Positions 12,727 through 23,795 of a DNA stretch of 64,000 bases are shown piece by piece. A model generated the notes under the pieces. That model was not told the origin of the DNA, made no database searches, and worked only from the letters and a program-made list of their open reading frames with translations. Positions within the stretch are counted from its first letter, which is position 1. Each line of letters begins with the position of its first letter. The stretch comes from Allodiplogaster sudhausi (taxonomy: Eukaryota; Nematoda; Chromadorea; Rhabditida; Diplogasteridae). A program made the position numbers and the translations under genes. The stretch covers positions 236,001 to 300,000 of the forward strand of contig CALZFC010000075.1 in the NCBI GenBank assembly GCA_945643635.1, written 5' to 3'.

Positions 12727-13056
12727 CACACAAAAAACATTGTTTGATATATCAAACAATTTCATACAAACAATTTGTTCCAGATCCGCGCCAAAACAAT
12801 GCTGTTCCATATAGCAAACAATCATTGTTTGATGCGCGATTGTTTGGCATATCAAACAATTTGTTTCAACGAAATTGTTTGACATATCAAACAATCACAG
12901 CGCAGCCGCGTTGGCTCCGCCCCTTTCTGCTTGCGCACCCATTTTTCATGGAATTTTAGCAGTTTTCTTATATTCTCCAACTCATAAAAAAAATCAAACA
13001 ATTCATAAAACAATCGTGCACCAAACAATGTTGTTTCAAACAATTTTTTTTGTGTG
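12727..13056. mobile_element. 330-bp MITE with CACACAAAAAA termini and CAAACAAT palindromes
   Basis: The 21-bp terminal inverted repeats start CACACAAAAAACATTGTTT on the left and CACACAAAAAAAATTGTTT on the complement of the right end. The interior repeats the motif ATTGTTTG..CAAACAAT several times as small palindromes (near 12740, 12820, 12845 and 12880). No coding frame. Flanking sequence shows no clear target duplication. It sits at the inner end of the left arm of the larger foldback. Confidence 0.75.
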
Positions 13057-13266
13057 CAGCAGTTTCATCCGTCTCGCGTTCCTTTGAACGTTCTAGTCCA
13101 CTAATCTTTCGGCCATCTTATTTCTGAGAATGCCTCTTCCCATCAAATTCCAAAACAGCTGTGGCCTCTGCAACAGTAATCCGTTCAGAAGGAAAACTTC
13201 AAGAGCAGTCCAATGACTTCTTGTTGGGTGGCGTGATGAGAAATGTGACTCAGATATTATAAAAAC

Positions 13267-13291
13267 TTATAGAAGGAGAAAGAGAGAGAGA

Positions 13292-13329
<38 letters not shown>

Positions 13330-13392
13330 AGGGAGAGAGAGAAAAGAAAGGGAGAGAGGGAAAGAAAGAAAGAATGAAAGAAAGACAGAACT
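13267..13392. repeat. GA-rich microsatellite
   Basis: (GA)n with GGGA and GAAA variants, inside the nested foldback region. It adjoins the dispersed repeat that also occurs, linked to microsatellites, near 28.0 and 28.4 kb. Confidence 0.85.
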
Positions 13393-13399
13393 ATCTTTC

Positions 13400-13545
13400 T
13401 CTTTATAATTGAACACTGTTCGTGATCTCATTGTCAGGAGTTGGCCGTGTGGCAAAAGTTGGATCCCTCGCTTTTGTGCGCGTAATCAAACCGCTCAACG
13501 TTATTTATCCGCATCTCTCTGTAATTCATTAGATCCGCCTTTGTA
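13400..13545. repeat. Dispersed repeat, copy 1 (inverted relative to 28.3 kb)
   Basis: The block containing GGAGTTGGCCGTGTGGCAAA, GGATCCCTCGCTTTTGTGCG and CAAACCGCTCAACGTTA recurs in reverse orientation at 28320-28480. A more diverged version is at about 28010-28110. Each copy adjoins a GA/CT-type microsatellite, suggesting that repeat and microsatellite move or expand together. Confidence 0.75.
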
Positions 13546-13807
13546 GTCCAGGCTGCTGGATTCAGCCAGCACGAATACAGTCAAGTGTGGTCACGTTAAA
13601 CGTAGCATGTGTAAATTTTGGAGATCTCAGTCTTGTGCGCATATTTTCGAAAACGGCCTTCACAGACTTATTCGCCGTGTTCGAAATAGCTTACATTTAT
13701 AGAATTCGGAAATGGCACGAAAATGGGTATTTAGCGAGTTATTCTAGTTCATATTATTTGAATTAATATTATTAATTTTGGACCCAATATTGTTGAGCAT
13801 GACTGTA
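13546..13807. mobile_element. Single-arm relative of the 6.4-kb TA element
   Basis: The stretch from TAGTCCAGG through TTTTCGAAAACGG, GAAATGGCACGAAAATG and TATTATTTGAATTAATATTA to GGACCCAATATTGTTGAGCA, ending GACTG then TA, matches the right arm of the element at 6417-7771 at the same order and spacing, with moderate divergence. Only one arm is present. Confidence 0.7.
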
Positions 13808-14484
13808 TGTATGTATTTACATACAAACATAAGTTGCCAGAGTAGCCCATTTACATTTTGTTTTATTTTGCGTTTCTCTAATTTGCTCGTTGTTGATCTT
13901 TCCTTGGCCTTGTTATTAGATCCGTGCACAACATTACCTTCTGTCTTTCTTTGTGTTTTCAAGTGTCTAGAGCGGGGCTTCCTCTTTACCATTTCATTCG
14001 CAAATGTGTTCGGTGTGGTTCTTTTCGCACCTCTGAGGTGCCAGACTCTCAATGACATCAGCAGCAACAGCAGCGAGAACGGTTCACAAGCAAACAAATA
14101 CGCACGTCTTTTTTCTATGCCCTGCATACATACTATTTCGACACATGAAATGTGTGACTAAGCCGGCACAACCAAGAAAACCAGCTTCACAAAAAATTAT
14201 ACACTAGGACCGTGCACTTGAAAAAAACACTGTTTGTTTAGGCTTCAACATAAAAGTCTAACCTAAGATTAGTTATTAATAACATAATGTTGGAGACGAT
14301 CATTGTTTGAAAATTTTTTAAACCTGCCCGTGGAGAGGTGGTTTCAATTAAGACATTTCAAAGATCAAACCTTTTATTTGCTTTGAACTTATTTCGAGGA
14401 CTCTTGAACCCATCGAAAATGACTCATCAGCCATTGTGAAGAATTGCCAGAAATAATAGGATGAGGAGGAGAGTGACTGTGAGT

Positions 14485-14694
14485 GAGTGAGAGAGAGAGT
14501 GAGAGAGTGAGAGAGAGACCGAAATTGAGGGACATCAAGAGAGGGAGAAGAAAGAGAGTAGACGCGCGCGCTACTTCTTTACTACTCTTGTGCTTGGTCT
14601 GTACACAGTTATGTAGTTGGCAGACGAGAGAACGAAAGTGAAAAGAGAGAATGAGAGAGAGAGAGAGAAAGAGAGAGAGAGAAAGAAAAAGCTA
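14485..14694. repeat. GA-rich microsatellites
   Basis: Two GAGA/GTGA-rich tracts separated by about 130 bp of ordinary sequence, immediately upstream of the ShKT gene. They may form part of its promoter region or be an extension of the neighbouring foldback. Confidence 0.8.
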
Positions 14695-14914
14695 CTAGTT
14701 AGAGGTACAACGAAAAGGCAATGGAGAAAGATCACAATGCTCGTGAGCTAGTGCAAAAAGATGTGGATCAGGCAAATAATGGATGGGCGAACCCTCTTTC
14801 TTTTCAAGTTCCAGCCGCGTCAAAATGATAAAAGCAAAGGCGCAGTCCTGGCCAAGCACTGAGCTTAGACGGTCTGGTGAGAGTGACAAAACTAAAGAAG
14901 AAGAAAAGGCAAGA

Positions 14915-15630
14915 ATGAACTCGGCCATGCTGATCGTCTCCTCCTCTCTGCTGCTCGCCTTCTTGAGCAACGTCGCACTGGCGCAGTCGCAGTGGTGCGC
15001 TGCCGGACAGATCACTGGAAGTTAGCGATAAAAGATGTACATATATCTACTCTGTCTCTTCTCTTTCATATATTTAAATTACTCTGCTAAAATAAAAAAA
15101 TAAATTAGCCAAATAAAAAAGAAAACCGAATAACTTATCGAAATAAATTATTTAAAAAAATAATAAAATAAAATTTTTTATTTTATTATTTAAAAAATAA
15201 TCATTTTCCAGCCTGTCAACAAGGCGCCTGCTCTGTCGGAAGCATCTGCATCAATAGCAACACATGCTGCACGATTGGCGGCGTCGTCAATGGATGTACA
15301 TATGTGACTTTATTTATCTTATTTTTGACACATGGTCATTTTAAAGCTTGTTTTCTGATTTGAGAAAACAATTTAAGAAAAATTAAATATGTACGTAGAT
15401 TAATAAAGTAATAAATAATTAAATATATAAACTAATTAATTAATTAATTAAATATTCTGTTCTTTAAAGACCTCGCGCCGATTACGTCGTCACCGATCGG
15501 CGGCTGCTACGATCGACTGAATCCGTCGACCGGCACGTCGGACTGCCCGAGCAGGGCGTACCTCTGCCAGAACACGGTCTACTATCAGCTCATGACTCAG
15601 CAGTGCCCTCGCACTTGTGGACGATGCTAG
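14915..15630 (+). CDS. Small secreted protein with a C-terminal ShKT domain
   Basis: Three exons, 14915-15020, 15212-15295 and 15470-15630, joined in phase give 116 residues. The first exon encodes a clear signal peptide (MNSAMLIVSSSLLLAFLSNV then ALAQS). The middle has a cysteine-rich stretch with CQQGACSVGSICINSNTCC. The last about 42 residues show the ShKT spacing, from GGCYDRLNP through DCPSRAYLC to QQCPRTCGRC. Nematodes carry many secreted ShKT proteins in surface, gland and immune-related secretomes. The domain is named after a potassium-channel-blocking anemone peptide, but presence of the domain does not show channel activity. The Lys-Tyr pair typical of channel blockers is not evident. 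A GA microsatellite starts directly after the stop codon. Confidence 0.85.
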
Positions 15631-15633
15631 AGA

Positions 15634-15750
15634 AAGAGAAAGAGAGAAGAGAGAGAAAGATAGAAGAAAAAGAAAAAAAGAGAGAGAGTGAGCGAGCGAG
15701 AGAAGGAAGAGAGAATGAGAGAAGGAGACAGAAAGAGAGAATGAGAGAAG

Positions 15751-15801
<51 letters not shown>

Positions 15802-15806
15802 AGAGG
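15634..15806. repeat. GA-rich microsatellite in the 3' flank of the ShKT gene
   Basis: GAGA/GAAA-rich tract beginning 4 bp after the ShKT stop codon, so it is probably transcribed in the 3' UTR. Confidence 0.85.
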
Positions 15807-16911
15807 GTCAACCTTACTTGTTGATGCACCTTTTTTTTATTCAATACACTTTTGATATACATATTTATGCACAAGAATAGCCGACTGATTCGCTTTAGTG
15901 TTTCATGTCTTCTGCCTTGATGCTATTGATATGCAATGATCTCACAATCAAACAATGCCATATGTAGGCATAATGTTATAGGCAGACAAAGTAAAATGTT
16001 TTTAATGAGTATTAATATATCATGATTAACATAACGAATAAAAGTACACGTTTCAATTTTTTTGCACTAAAAATCAATATTAATATCTAACTGTGATATG
16101 CAGCACATTTCTCCAGGAATCTGTCATGTTCCTTCGGTTTAATTACGCAAGTATGAGGTCTACGTTCATAATGACTATTGAACAATAAATAATGTTCAAT
16201 AGTCATCGGAAGAGGTTATTTCATAACTTTTGCTCGAAATTACATGCTCCTTCTCCACAATATCATACGGATAACAGAACGATTTATTCGTTTTTAGGAG
16301 GAAATGAATAAAAACATTTTTGTTGAACGCACAGAAAATTACCCCCAGAGAAATAAGCACGGTGACTATGAAGAAAGCCATAGGTATCTGCAAAAAGTTT
16401 CGCTAAAAATTTTTTAATGATGCTTTTGAATGAATACGATTGTATTCAGATTTAACTCGTGTTTTTATGGAATCCCCATCGTCCACTGTGAGGGTGATTA
16501 TCCACGGTGGAATATCCACCGTGGAATACCCATCGTTTAATAACCACAGGGAATATTTACCGCGGAATTGCTAGTTAAAAGGTAACTCAATAAATTTGTT
16601 CATTTATAATGAAATTAAATATTCTTATTTAAACTTTGTTAAGATATCGAGCGATCTCAATTTTTCACCGGAATATACCTTTCACTATTTTCCTCCTTGT
16701 GGTTAGAGAACGAATGAAAAAAAAATGAAAAAGCCTAAGCCTGCTGACTAATGGAAGTCTCCCTCCTTACATAAGAGGAAGAAGGGAAAGGAGTCCGAGA
16801 TATGTACATATGTACATACATACATATTACGTAGGTTGTCTGATTCTCTTACAATTGGAAAACGTTCCTCGATATGACATTTCTCCTAGTCCGACTCGCT
16901 GTGAGTCTGGG

Positions 16912-17073
16912 ACGATCCTTCCTGCAGGGTGAGAAAAGAGCGAGAGAATGTTGTAGAAAAGTGAGAATTCGCTCTGCTTGAGGGGAAAGCATGAACTCTA
17001 TTACGTCAAGTTCCTCTCCGAGCAGAGCGAATACTCTCTCGCTCCTCTGCCTCCCTGCAGGAAAGATCCCCCA
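16912..17073. mobile_element. About 160-bp palindromic MITE
   Basis: The left half GATCCTTCCTGCAGGG..GAGCGAGAGA..GAATTCGCTCTGCT is mirrored by AGCAGAGCGAATACTCTCTC..CTCCCTGCAGGAAAGATC. Arms are about 70 bp with a short centre. No coding potential. It lies upstream of the first recognised exon of the Str-type receptor. Confidence 0.65.
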
Positions 17074-17243
17074 AATAAACCTCCCCGCGCTCCATCACCT
17101 CACCCCAAAAAAGGGGGAGACTTGACTACGACGGGCTGAAGTTTCTTTAAAAGTACAGACGTGACGAACCTCCAATAATTCCGACATATTAAAATTACAA
17201 ATTCCAATCTGAAAATTAAAATGAATAATGATGTTTCCCTTAG

Positions 17244-18351
17244 ATAATACTATGGACGGCGCTGTTGGCTACGTGTGTTGTGTTGGTGTTCACTCCAGAA
17301 GAAGTCTTCTACGAGAGAATGACTGCTATCGGAACTTGCAGTACAATTATCCCATCATTGGACTAGAGAGCAAACGGGTTATTTTATTTTATTTGTACAT
17401 CTTAAAAAGTTGTCACAGCACTGAGATTTAAAAGAGGGAAGGGAAAGGGAAAGCTGCTGATATGTCGACGTCCCGTGGGGTGGGCCAGACCATTCGTTTG
17501 CAAAAGATGGAATCTTTTGCTGACACAAGTAAAGACAATATTTTATTTAGCGACTGCGGTCGGTTTTGTTGGATTCTTCAAAAAGGGTGCATTCGGATAC
17601 TTTTCCCGGTACTTTTAAGAATTTTCTAAAGCTTTTATGTTTTTAAGCCCCTTTAAAGCTCTCAGGAGCTTGAAACCTAAGCTACTTTAAAGCCAGCATT
17701 TTTCTCATATTTATAAGAAACAAATTTAAATACTACAAGCCACGAGGGCTGAGAAATGGTGAGTACTTTCGTAAAGTCAGACATAATGAAGGCGTGGCAG
17801 ATATGATAATCTTCTAACGTGAGATATCTCCATCTACACGACAATCACCGCATTTGCTTGCAGATCAACAGCCAGAAAATGTTCGTTTTGTTGTTCCTGT
17901 TCTTGGCCGAGTTCGCGATGTTCGCTCTCATGGTCTTCTGTTGCGTGGCTTTCCTGATCGAAGTCAAGGCTTCTTCGATGTCTGCTCAAGCAAAGCACAT
18001 GCATCGCAGGGCACTGCTTGTGCTCACTCTGCAGGTACAAACATAGTTTTTCGATTTAAATTTAAATTTCAAGTCATGACCAATAATCAATCTAATTTAA
18101 TTGATCCACTCAAGGCAGTTCTTCCTGCTCTCTGCATCTACGCGCCCGTCTTCGAGATGAGGTTGTACCTCGTCCTGGGGATGGAGCAGAAACCGCGAAC
18201 GGACCTCCTCCTAGCCCTGCCGCCCCTCCTCAATCCGCTCATCGTCCTCACTCTCACCTCCAAGTACTCTGCTGCTCTCCGCTCTGCGTTCACCGCCTGC
18301 ATTCGTTGCAAGGTCTCCTCGGTTTATCTCTTGTCCCATTTGGTGCTGTAA
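17244..18351 (+). CDS. Partial Str-superfamily serpentine receptor (7TM chemoreceptor)
   Basis: Three exons are supported. 17244-17340 encodes a helix, IILWTALLATCVVLVFTPEE, then a loop. 17864-18034 encodes LLFLFLAEFAMFALMVFCCV followed by the intracellular loop SSMSAQAKHMHRRALLVLTL. 18115-18351 starts AVLPALCIYAPVF, ends with the seventh-helix pattern LPPLLNPLIVLTLTSKY and a short tail, and stops at 18349. The MS..TK.MHR..L..L..Q motif before helix 6 marks the nematode Str/Srd/Srh/Sri superfamily. The PLLNP seventh helix fits Str-like rather than Srh. Exon phases between 17340 and 17864 do not agree, so at least one exon is missing from this model, and helices 1-3 were not found. A LINE 3' fragment sits in the intervening intron. 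The gene may be intact with unrecognised exons or truncated. Confidence 0.6.
17376..17505 (-). mobile_element. 5'-truncated LINE remnant (3' UTR only)
   Basis: The sequence TTATTTTATTTGTACAT..GAGGGAAGGGAAAGGGAAAG..CCCGTGGGGTGGGCCAGACC matches, in the same orientation, the 3' end of the LINE at 24.76-25.0 kb (GGAAGAGGGAAGGGAAAG..CCCGAGGGTGGGCCAGACC). The TTTA-rich end is the LINE 3' terminus on the minus strand. It has inserted inside the Str-type receptor gene. Confidence 0.65.
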
Positions 18352-19002
18352 AACTGGCAGCCGTCAGCCAAGAACAACAGCAATCGAAGAGCCAAAAATG
18401 TACCAAACAAAAACGGCGGATCATGGGCAACTGAAGAGAACTGGAGAAATTAATTAATTAACGTTTATTCTACTAGATCTCCGCCTTGTCTCCCGCTAAT
18501 TTCTACTTGTCACAAGCAGTCTCTTCAACTTCCACGCGTCAGGAAGCCATATAGAGATGCAACTAACTGCAACAATGTTTATCACCAAAGTGTATTTTAG
18601 GAACAGTAAGCATAATGTGATGAAGGTTTAAAAAAACCTAGGGAATGGCATATACGAAAAGCTAAAACGTTTCCTTTCTTGTTGCTGAGATGCCAAAATC
18701 ATGGACAACAACGATAATACATTGACAAAGACATGCGGAAAGAAAGTTTTGTTGTAAAATTCGTATTTTACTCCTTTAATGATTCTCCTCTTTCTTTATT
18801 CAAGAGGAAAAAATGGAATTTGACTGTCGTCTTACAATTAGCTATTGTTTGCGCTTTTTCCTTTTCTCTATGAAATTCTCTTGTGATGAGAGGTTTCGCA
18901 GCGAAACGTGAGGAAAATGCTTCTATTCCCAGTGTTCGTTATAAACGTTGTTGTTGATTCTGTGCAATTGCTGCTTCATATATGCATACTTTGTTATTGT
19001 TT

Positions 19003-21558
19003 CTACATCGAGAAGCGCGAATGCATTGCAAGCACAATAATTGTGTTCTGTGATCTTCTACGGGCGCTCCGATAAATCATGGACACCGTACGGCGATAAG
19101 ACGGCGTAAAGTAGAATAAGGCGAGGAGATGACTCAGACTCACGAAAGAGAAGAAATGCAGGGACATCATGGCGAGGACTGCAAAAGTGGATTGGGGAAT
19201 GGACAGTCGATAAAATGTTTTCTTCGTATTTTCTTCTTATTAGAATGTGTACGTCTAGAGCATGAAAGATGCACATTCATTTAGCATAAGTTTTTTTAAG
19301 GAATTGAATTCCACTCTGAACATACGATCGTCTTCAGAACCCGTGAGCTGGACGGTCTGCCAAGCAATCAGAGGAACAGTGTAGAGAGTGCTTGGAATCA
19401 TGGCCTAGAATTAACTTTTTTAATTTGAATTGCAGAACCACACGGGGGAGATAAAGCATTTTTGACCTATGAAAATACAGTTTTGATCAAATGTTGCAAT
19501 CATTTTGCAGAAAATTCCTAAACAGCGAACGAATTAAGTAAGTCACGCCTAATAAGTCGAATAATTCGCAGCTGTATCTTGTTTGATTCCGTTTTTGACT
19601 GCGTTTTGCCTTCTAGCACCGGGTTATCCTTCATCCGACGTGAAATGGAATTTAAAAAAGTTATCATCGCGAAGAATCAGTTCACTTTGTTTTGGTCGAA
19701 ATATCTTGACGGACATAGGACGTAATTTTTTAAAATATGTCCGTTGATTACTGTAAACATTAGATGCTTCTTAAACTACTATGGATAATGAGTGTACCTG
19801 CGCGATGAGCGCCCTCGTCATGCTCCGGTGGTAGTCCTTGGATCGCTCGCTCATCTGGCCACCGAGCGCCGTCCGAATCGTGTAGAAAGTGTGCCACGAC
19901 AAGAAGACAACAGCCGGCAGCACAACCATGAGGCTGCTGGCGACTAGCACTAAAGTCGCCGCAATTAGAAGTTAATTATTATAAACATTTGCTTAGTTTG
20001 CACAAATATCAATTAAATTGGCTTTCATAAGGTTAGAAGAAGATGCGTTTTGTTTTAAGCACAAAAATTTTTCAATCGCTTGGAAAAAATTAATTACCCG
20101 CAAGCGTGTAGATAAGTCCGTCGTATAAGCACGTTGTTGTTGATAGAATTAAAGAAATGAAAGTTGAAGGCATTGAAGTGTTTCTCAGTTCGACGATCCG
20201 CTAAATGTAATCTCAAATGGTATAAATTCACATTTACTTGTAAAAACAAACAAAAACTAAATTATATGTTGTAATATTAAAATTTGCGCTTTCAGCATAA
20301 ATGTGAGAAAGCGGTGCATTTCAATTCCTTTAACTTCTAATTTCTCGCTTCCACAAATTGTGAGAGATTCGTACTTTTCATGTAAGGGAAAGACTAGCTG
20401 ATTCTCTAGTTTAGTATTTGTGTACAACCTCGGTAAGGAAGGACTCGAGTTCATTGACTGGCATACAACTGAGAAGGTATGCTGGAGGAATTGCGAAGAT
20501 TGGAGGAACGAGCATACAGGAACGAATCACGCGAATCTGCCATTGGCTTAGACGCCAACGTGAACCGGGCAGTTGGACGGTCTTCAAGATTAAATTAGAA
20601 CGATCACCGAAAAATTCTTAATTTTGAATTGCCGCATTTATCTGCGCACGTGCTATTTTATATATGTAGGTCATACAAAATCCGCGAAGGAGTTGCGAAT
20701 TTAAATCTAACAGAATTTTTCTGTGATCGACCTCCTTTATTAATTGCAAAAAAATTTGCATAGTATATGTACACTTTAAATAATTCTTGTAACATACATT
20801 TTGAGCGTGTAGAGACCGATAATTTCGCGGTATTCATACCTATTTCCATTGTATGGTCGAGTAATTAATTTTGTAAACGATTGCTAAAAAGTAGAAGGCC
20901 ACCCACCTGATGCCGATAGAGAAAGCAGCAACAGAACGCCGGCAAAGGGAGAAAAATTCCGACCAAGAAGAAAAGCTAAATGGGGATTTTTTAAATGTAT
21001 AACATATTTTACATCTTTATAGATATTCTCAGCTACATATAATATATGTATAAAAGAAAAATTAACGAGGAAATTATTTGCCAGAAAATCTCTCTCCGCT
21101 AACAACTCGTATATCGGTGGGCACGGATAGCGAGGAGAGAACGCCGACGGAGACAATGCAAGGAAGAGGCGGAAGCATTCGAATCATCGCCAGCCAATTC
21201 ACGGTCAGATCCATCAAGAGGGTCGACAACTGGTAATTATATACTCATATTACAGATTTAAGGGGCATGAACTCCATTTTAATTCGCCCGGAGCCGAGAA
21301 ATTTGGCCTGGTACTACGGCCATGGCGTGGATGAGCCCAGCCGAGATTTTATTTAGAGGAAAACTTTTAATTAAAAAAGAGAACTTGCCACAAGCAGAAT
21401 GAGGCACTTCTTATACGTTGAAGAAGCCGAGCCACTATGGAAGAGAATAAAGTAGAGCGAGGCAGCATGGAGAATCACAGAGATCACCCCCATCACGCAA
21501 TCCGACCAGAAGGCGGCCGAGTACAGCGAAGGGCTCGGCAGGCTCACGCGGGTTCCAA
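19003..21558 (-). CDS. Srh-like serpentine receptor, 5' incomplete, possibly decayed
   Basis: Minus-strand exons: 21558-21392, 21229-21107, 20975-20907, 20201-20098, 19949-19798, 19404-19326, 19178-19003. They encode helix 1 (AAFWSDCVMGVISVILHAAS, then YKKCLILL), helix 2 (LSTLLMDLTVNWL), helix 3 (LFFLVGIFLPLP..FLYRHQ) and helix 4 (CLYDGLIYTLA). The motif GGQMSERSKDYHRSMTRALI precedes AMIPSTLYTVPLIAW, and helix 7 reads MSLHFFSFVSLSHLLALFYF followed by TPSYRRTV. The 41-codon second exon has the same length and phase as in the Srh gene at 46-48 kb, which supports common ancestry. Three oddities: the start exon was not found; the exon 20201-20098 changes frame once around a TTTT run (20146-20149); and almost no loop separates helices 4 and 5, suggesting a lost exon. 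Srh proteins are chemosensory receptors of sensory-neuron cilia. Confidence 0.7.
20596..20736. mobile_element. MITE copy, family with GGAGGGCGATCAC termini
   Basis: The left end TAGAACGATCACCGAAAAAT and right end TTTTTCTGTGATCGACCTCC are inverted copies. The sub-terminal GAATTGCCGC..GTTGCGAATTTAAAT also mirrors. The better-preserved relative is at 38419-38596. It lies in an intron of the Srh-like gene. Confidence 0.65.
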
Positions 21559-23236
21559 CTGAAATTTAACATCGATTTTGCAGGTTTTAAGAAAGTGAAC
21601 GGATCAATAAATATAGGATTTGTATGTAAGCAGTTTATGATGAATTATAAGGAATTGCTTTCAGAACCCACCGTGTGAAGTGGTAAAGACAAACGAAGGA
21701 AGCCGGCGACTCAACCATTCTCTTATTGCTTCAAACATGATTGAAGTGCCTAGCCTGAACATGCAAATATTCATGAACGCATGTAGATTCGGGCGAACAG
21801 TTGGCAAGTAAATTTCTAAATAAGCTTTTATTAAAATTATAAGAAAATGCTGCGAAGACGAACGCAAAGTTACTCTGGCACATTGATCATAATTTTTTGA
21901 TCGCAACACACTTTGCTCAAGCAGACTCTTTCTCGCGTTTTTTTTTCAGCTGTCTCCGTAAAAGTAATTGCTACTTGCAATTGCACTAATATATTTCTCA
22001 CGAGTGATTATGCCCTTCTCGACTGCTCATGGTTACAAGGTCAGCAATAGATCTTCGTAAATAAGGAATGAACTCCTTTCTATTTCCAGAATCAGTTTCT
22101 AGTTGCAAACATACTACAATTCCGAGTATATATATGTACATGATTTCTTAAAATCTGGAAATTTTACAAGATTCAAATCGGGCGATAGAAGAGAGGATAG
22201 GCACAAGTTTTCAAAAGTTTTCTCAACGCAATGTGCAAGTACATATGCAATTACATGCAGCATTTGCTACATGTTCCGGACAAGTAGTCATCTTCAAAGG
22301 GCAGACAGGACATTCTTGGCAATACATACATATGTTGTCTTATAGTGCAATAGTTCAAATTGGCGTGGCCTTTGTTATTTTCATGCAACGAATTTATTTG
22401 AAAAAACACGTTATATTAAGAGTAACAATTATCCAGAATGACGAGGAAATTCGTGGACGAATCCCATTTTCTCCTTCGGTCGCCTGTTTTGAGAGACGCG
22501 ACTACAATGGTCAGGAAACGTGAAATAGACTTCGGTTGAGTCTCAGGCTCCTTTAAAAGAAGTCCCACAATTTTTTGTGAGGTGTATGATCGCATCTCAA
22601 ATTGCATATCTTGTTAATTCTAGCCATTTTTCATACCAGCTGCCTCCGTAAACTATAATTATAATTGTCATCTTCGCTTGTCACACGAGGTCTTTTTCTG
22701 CCAGCTGAAATAAATTGAAATGGATCATGAAATCTGTAACTTATAATTAGGAAAAAATTTGACTGTTTCACTCCTTGAATAAAAAAGATCTCCGACATGA
22801 AGCTTTTCAAGCCAACTTCAACTACCAAAAATAGCGTTCTTTTCTATTCTTAACATAATTAATTGTTGCTATGAATTTATGCTAACGCAATAGACTCTTG
22901 ATACTATTTCAAAGGCAATTAAGTGGATCATGCAGGAAATCTACTCGCTTCATAAATTAAAATCAAATTTTAAAATTAAAAAAATAAATCTAACCCTCGG
23001 ATCTTTTATTCAACGATGGAGTTTACCAGTTTCGACAAATGGCTTCACAAAGGCGGCTATAATTTTGTACTTTTTTTGTTGGCTACATTGACTTGATCTT
23101 CTGAGAAGTAACATTGATGAGTATGACAAAGTTGAAAAGTAGTACACGTTTTTAATACTCTTAGTAGCTGGGGATTGGGATGTGGAGAATGAGAAGAAAA
23201 GTACAGAGAAGAAGTGTGGCGCCAACACACGTATTG
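21559..23236. other. No gene recognised
   Basis: Open frames are short and lack splice-phase support or recognisable domains. The missing first exon of the Srh-like receptor should lie somewhere in the left part. Two short similar blocks, CAGCTGTCTCCGTAAA near 21950 and CAGCTGCCTCCGTAAA near 22640, suggest an old duplication. Confidence 0.4.
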
Positions 23237-23399
23237 CACATAGAAAGCAATTTTGTCCCTGTTTCCCGGGATCGCAAAAGGTCAAGGACATTTTGTAGTT
23301 GTGGGTTTTCGGCGTCACCAATACTACAAAATAGGTTAGGAATTTCCAGATATATTTGAACCTCATTTTGTGGAATCCAAACAAATAATTTTCTGTGTG
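23237..23399. mobile_element. 163-bp MITE carrying both ends of the 4.1-kb element
   Basis: The left terminus CACATAGAAAGCAATTTTGT and sub-terminal AAGGACATTTTGTAGTT match the left end of the 25503-29646 element. The right terminus CCTCATTTTGTGG..AATAATTTTCTGTGTG matches its right end. It therefore looks like an internal-deletion derivative of that element. Flanks do not show a clean TA duplication. Confidence 0.7.
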
Positions 23400-23734
23400 C
23401 CAAAAACTCAATCTTGAATTCGCTTGAGACTCGACTATAATATACAATAGATTACGGTTGACATTCGTGCTCCTTCCATAGAATATTTCAAGTGTTTTTA
23501 AGTTTTCGCTTTTGTGCTTATTAAAAAAAATTGTTTTTGATACTTTTATGTTAGTATGTGTTAATTTTGAATTTAAATAATAATTGTGTTGTTATTTTAA
23601 CTTACGAAAGAGAATTGGCATTGTTATCTCTACCAGTAATAGTGCGACTACGTCAATTGAAGAGGCGCAAATTTACAAAATGACAACGTCCCACTATTGG
23701 TAATTTAATAGAACTGAAGAAATATAATTAATAA

Positions 23735-23795
23735 GCTTTTATTCTTCTAGAACTCCGCCTCGTCTCTCGCTAATTCACAAGCCTACTCGTGATTT
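23735..23795. repeat. Dispersed repeat shared with 18.46 kb
   Basis: TTTATTCTTCTAGAACTCCG followed by CCTCGTCTCTCGCTAATT resembles CGTTTATTCTACTAGATCTC..CTTGTCTCCCGCTAATTTC at 18456-18515. Function and full extent are unknown. Confidence 0.5.

Larger units (their letters stand above)
12128..14457. mobile_element. 2.3-kb nested foldback structure
   Basis: Arms of about 0.6 kb at 12128-12726 and about 13886-14457 are inverted copies. The left arm has TTATTTCTGACAAG, GGGTTCAAAAGTCCTCGAAA and TGGCACCTCAGAGGTGCGAA; the right arm has their diverged complements. The interior holds a separate MITE (12727-13056), a GA microsatellite, a dispersed repeat and a single-arm copy of the 6.4-kb element. The CT tract left of 12128 and the GA tract right of 14457 are also complementary, so the inverted symmetry may run further. 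Insertions into an older palindrome are the simplest reading. No coding sequence was seen. Confidence 0.75.

Noticed and set aside
15590..15874. Open frames on both strands after the ShKT gene
   Set aside because: GA microsatellite translation only.
16196..16393. Minus-strand frame with a hydrophobic segment (MAFFIVTVLISLGVIFCAFN)
   Set aside because: A possible last exon after a GCAG acceptor, but no partner exons or family; too weak to list.
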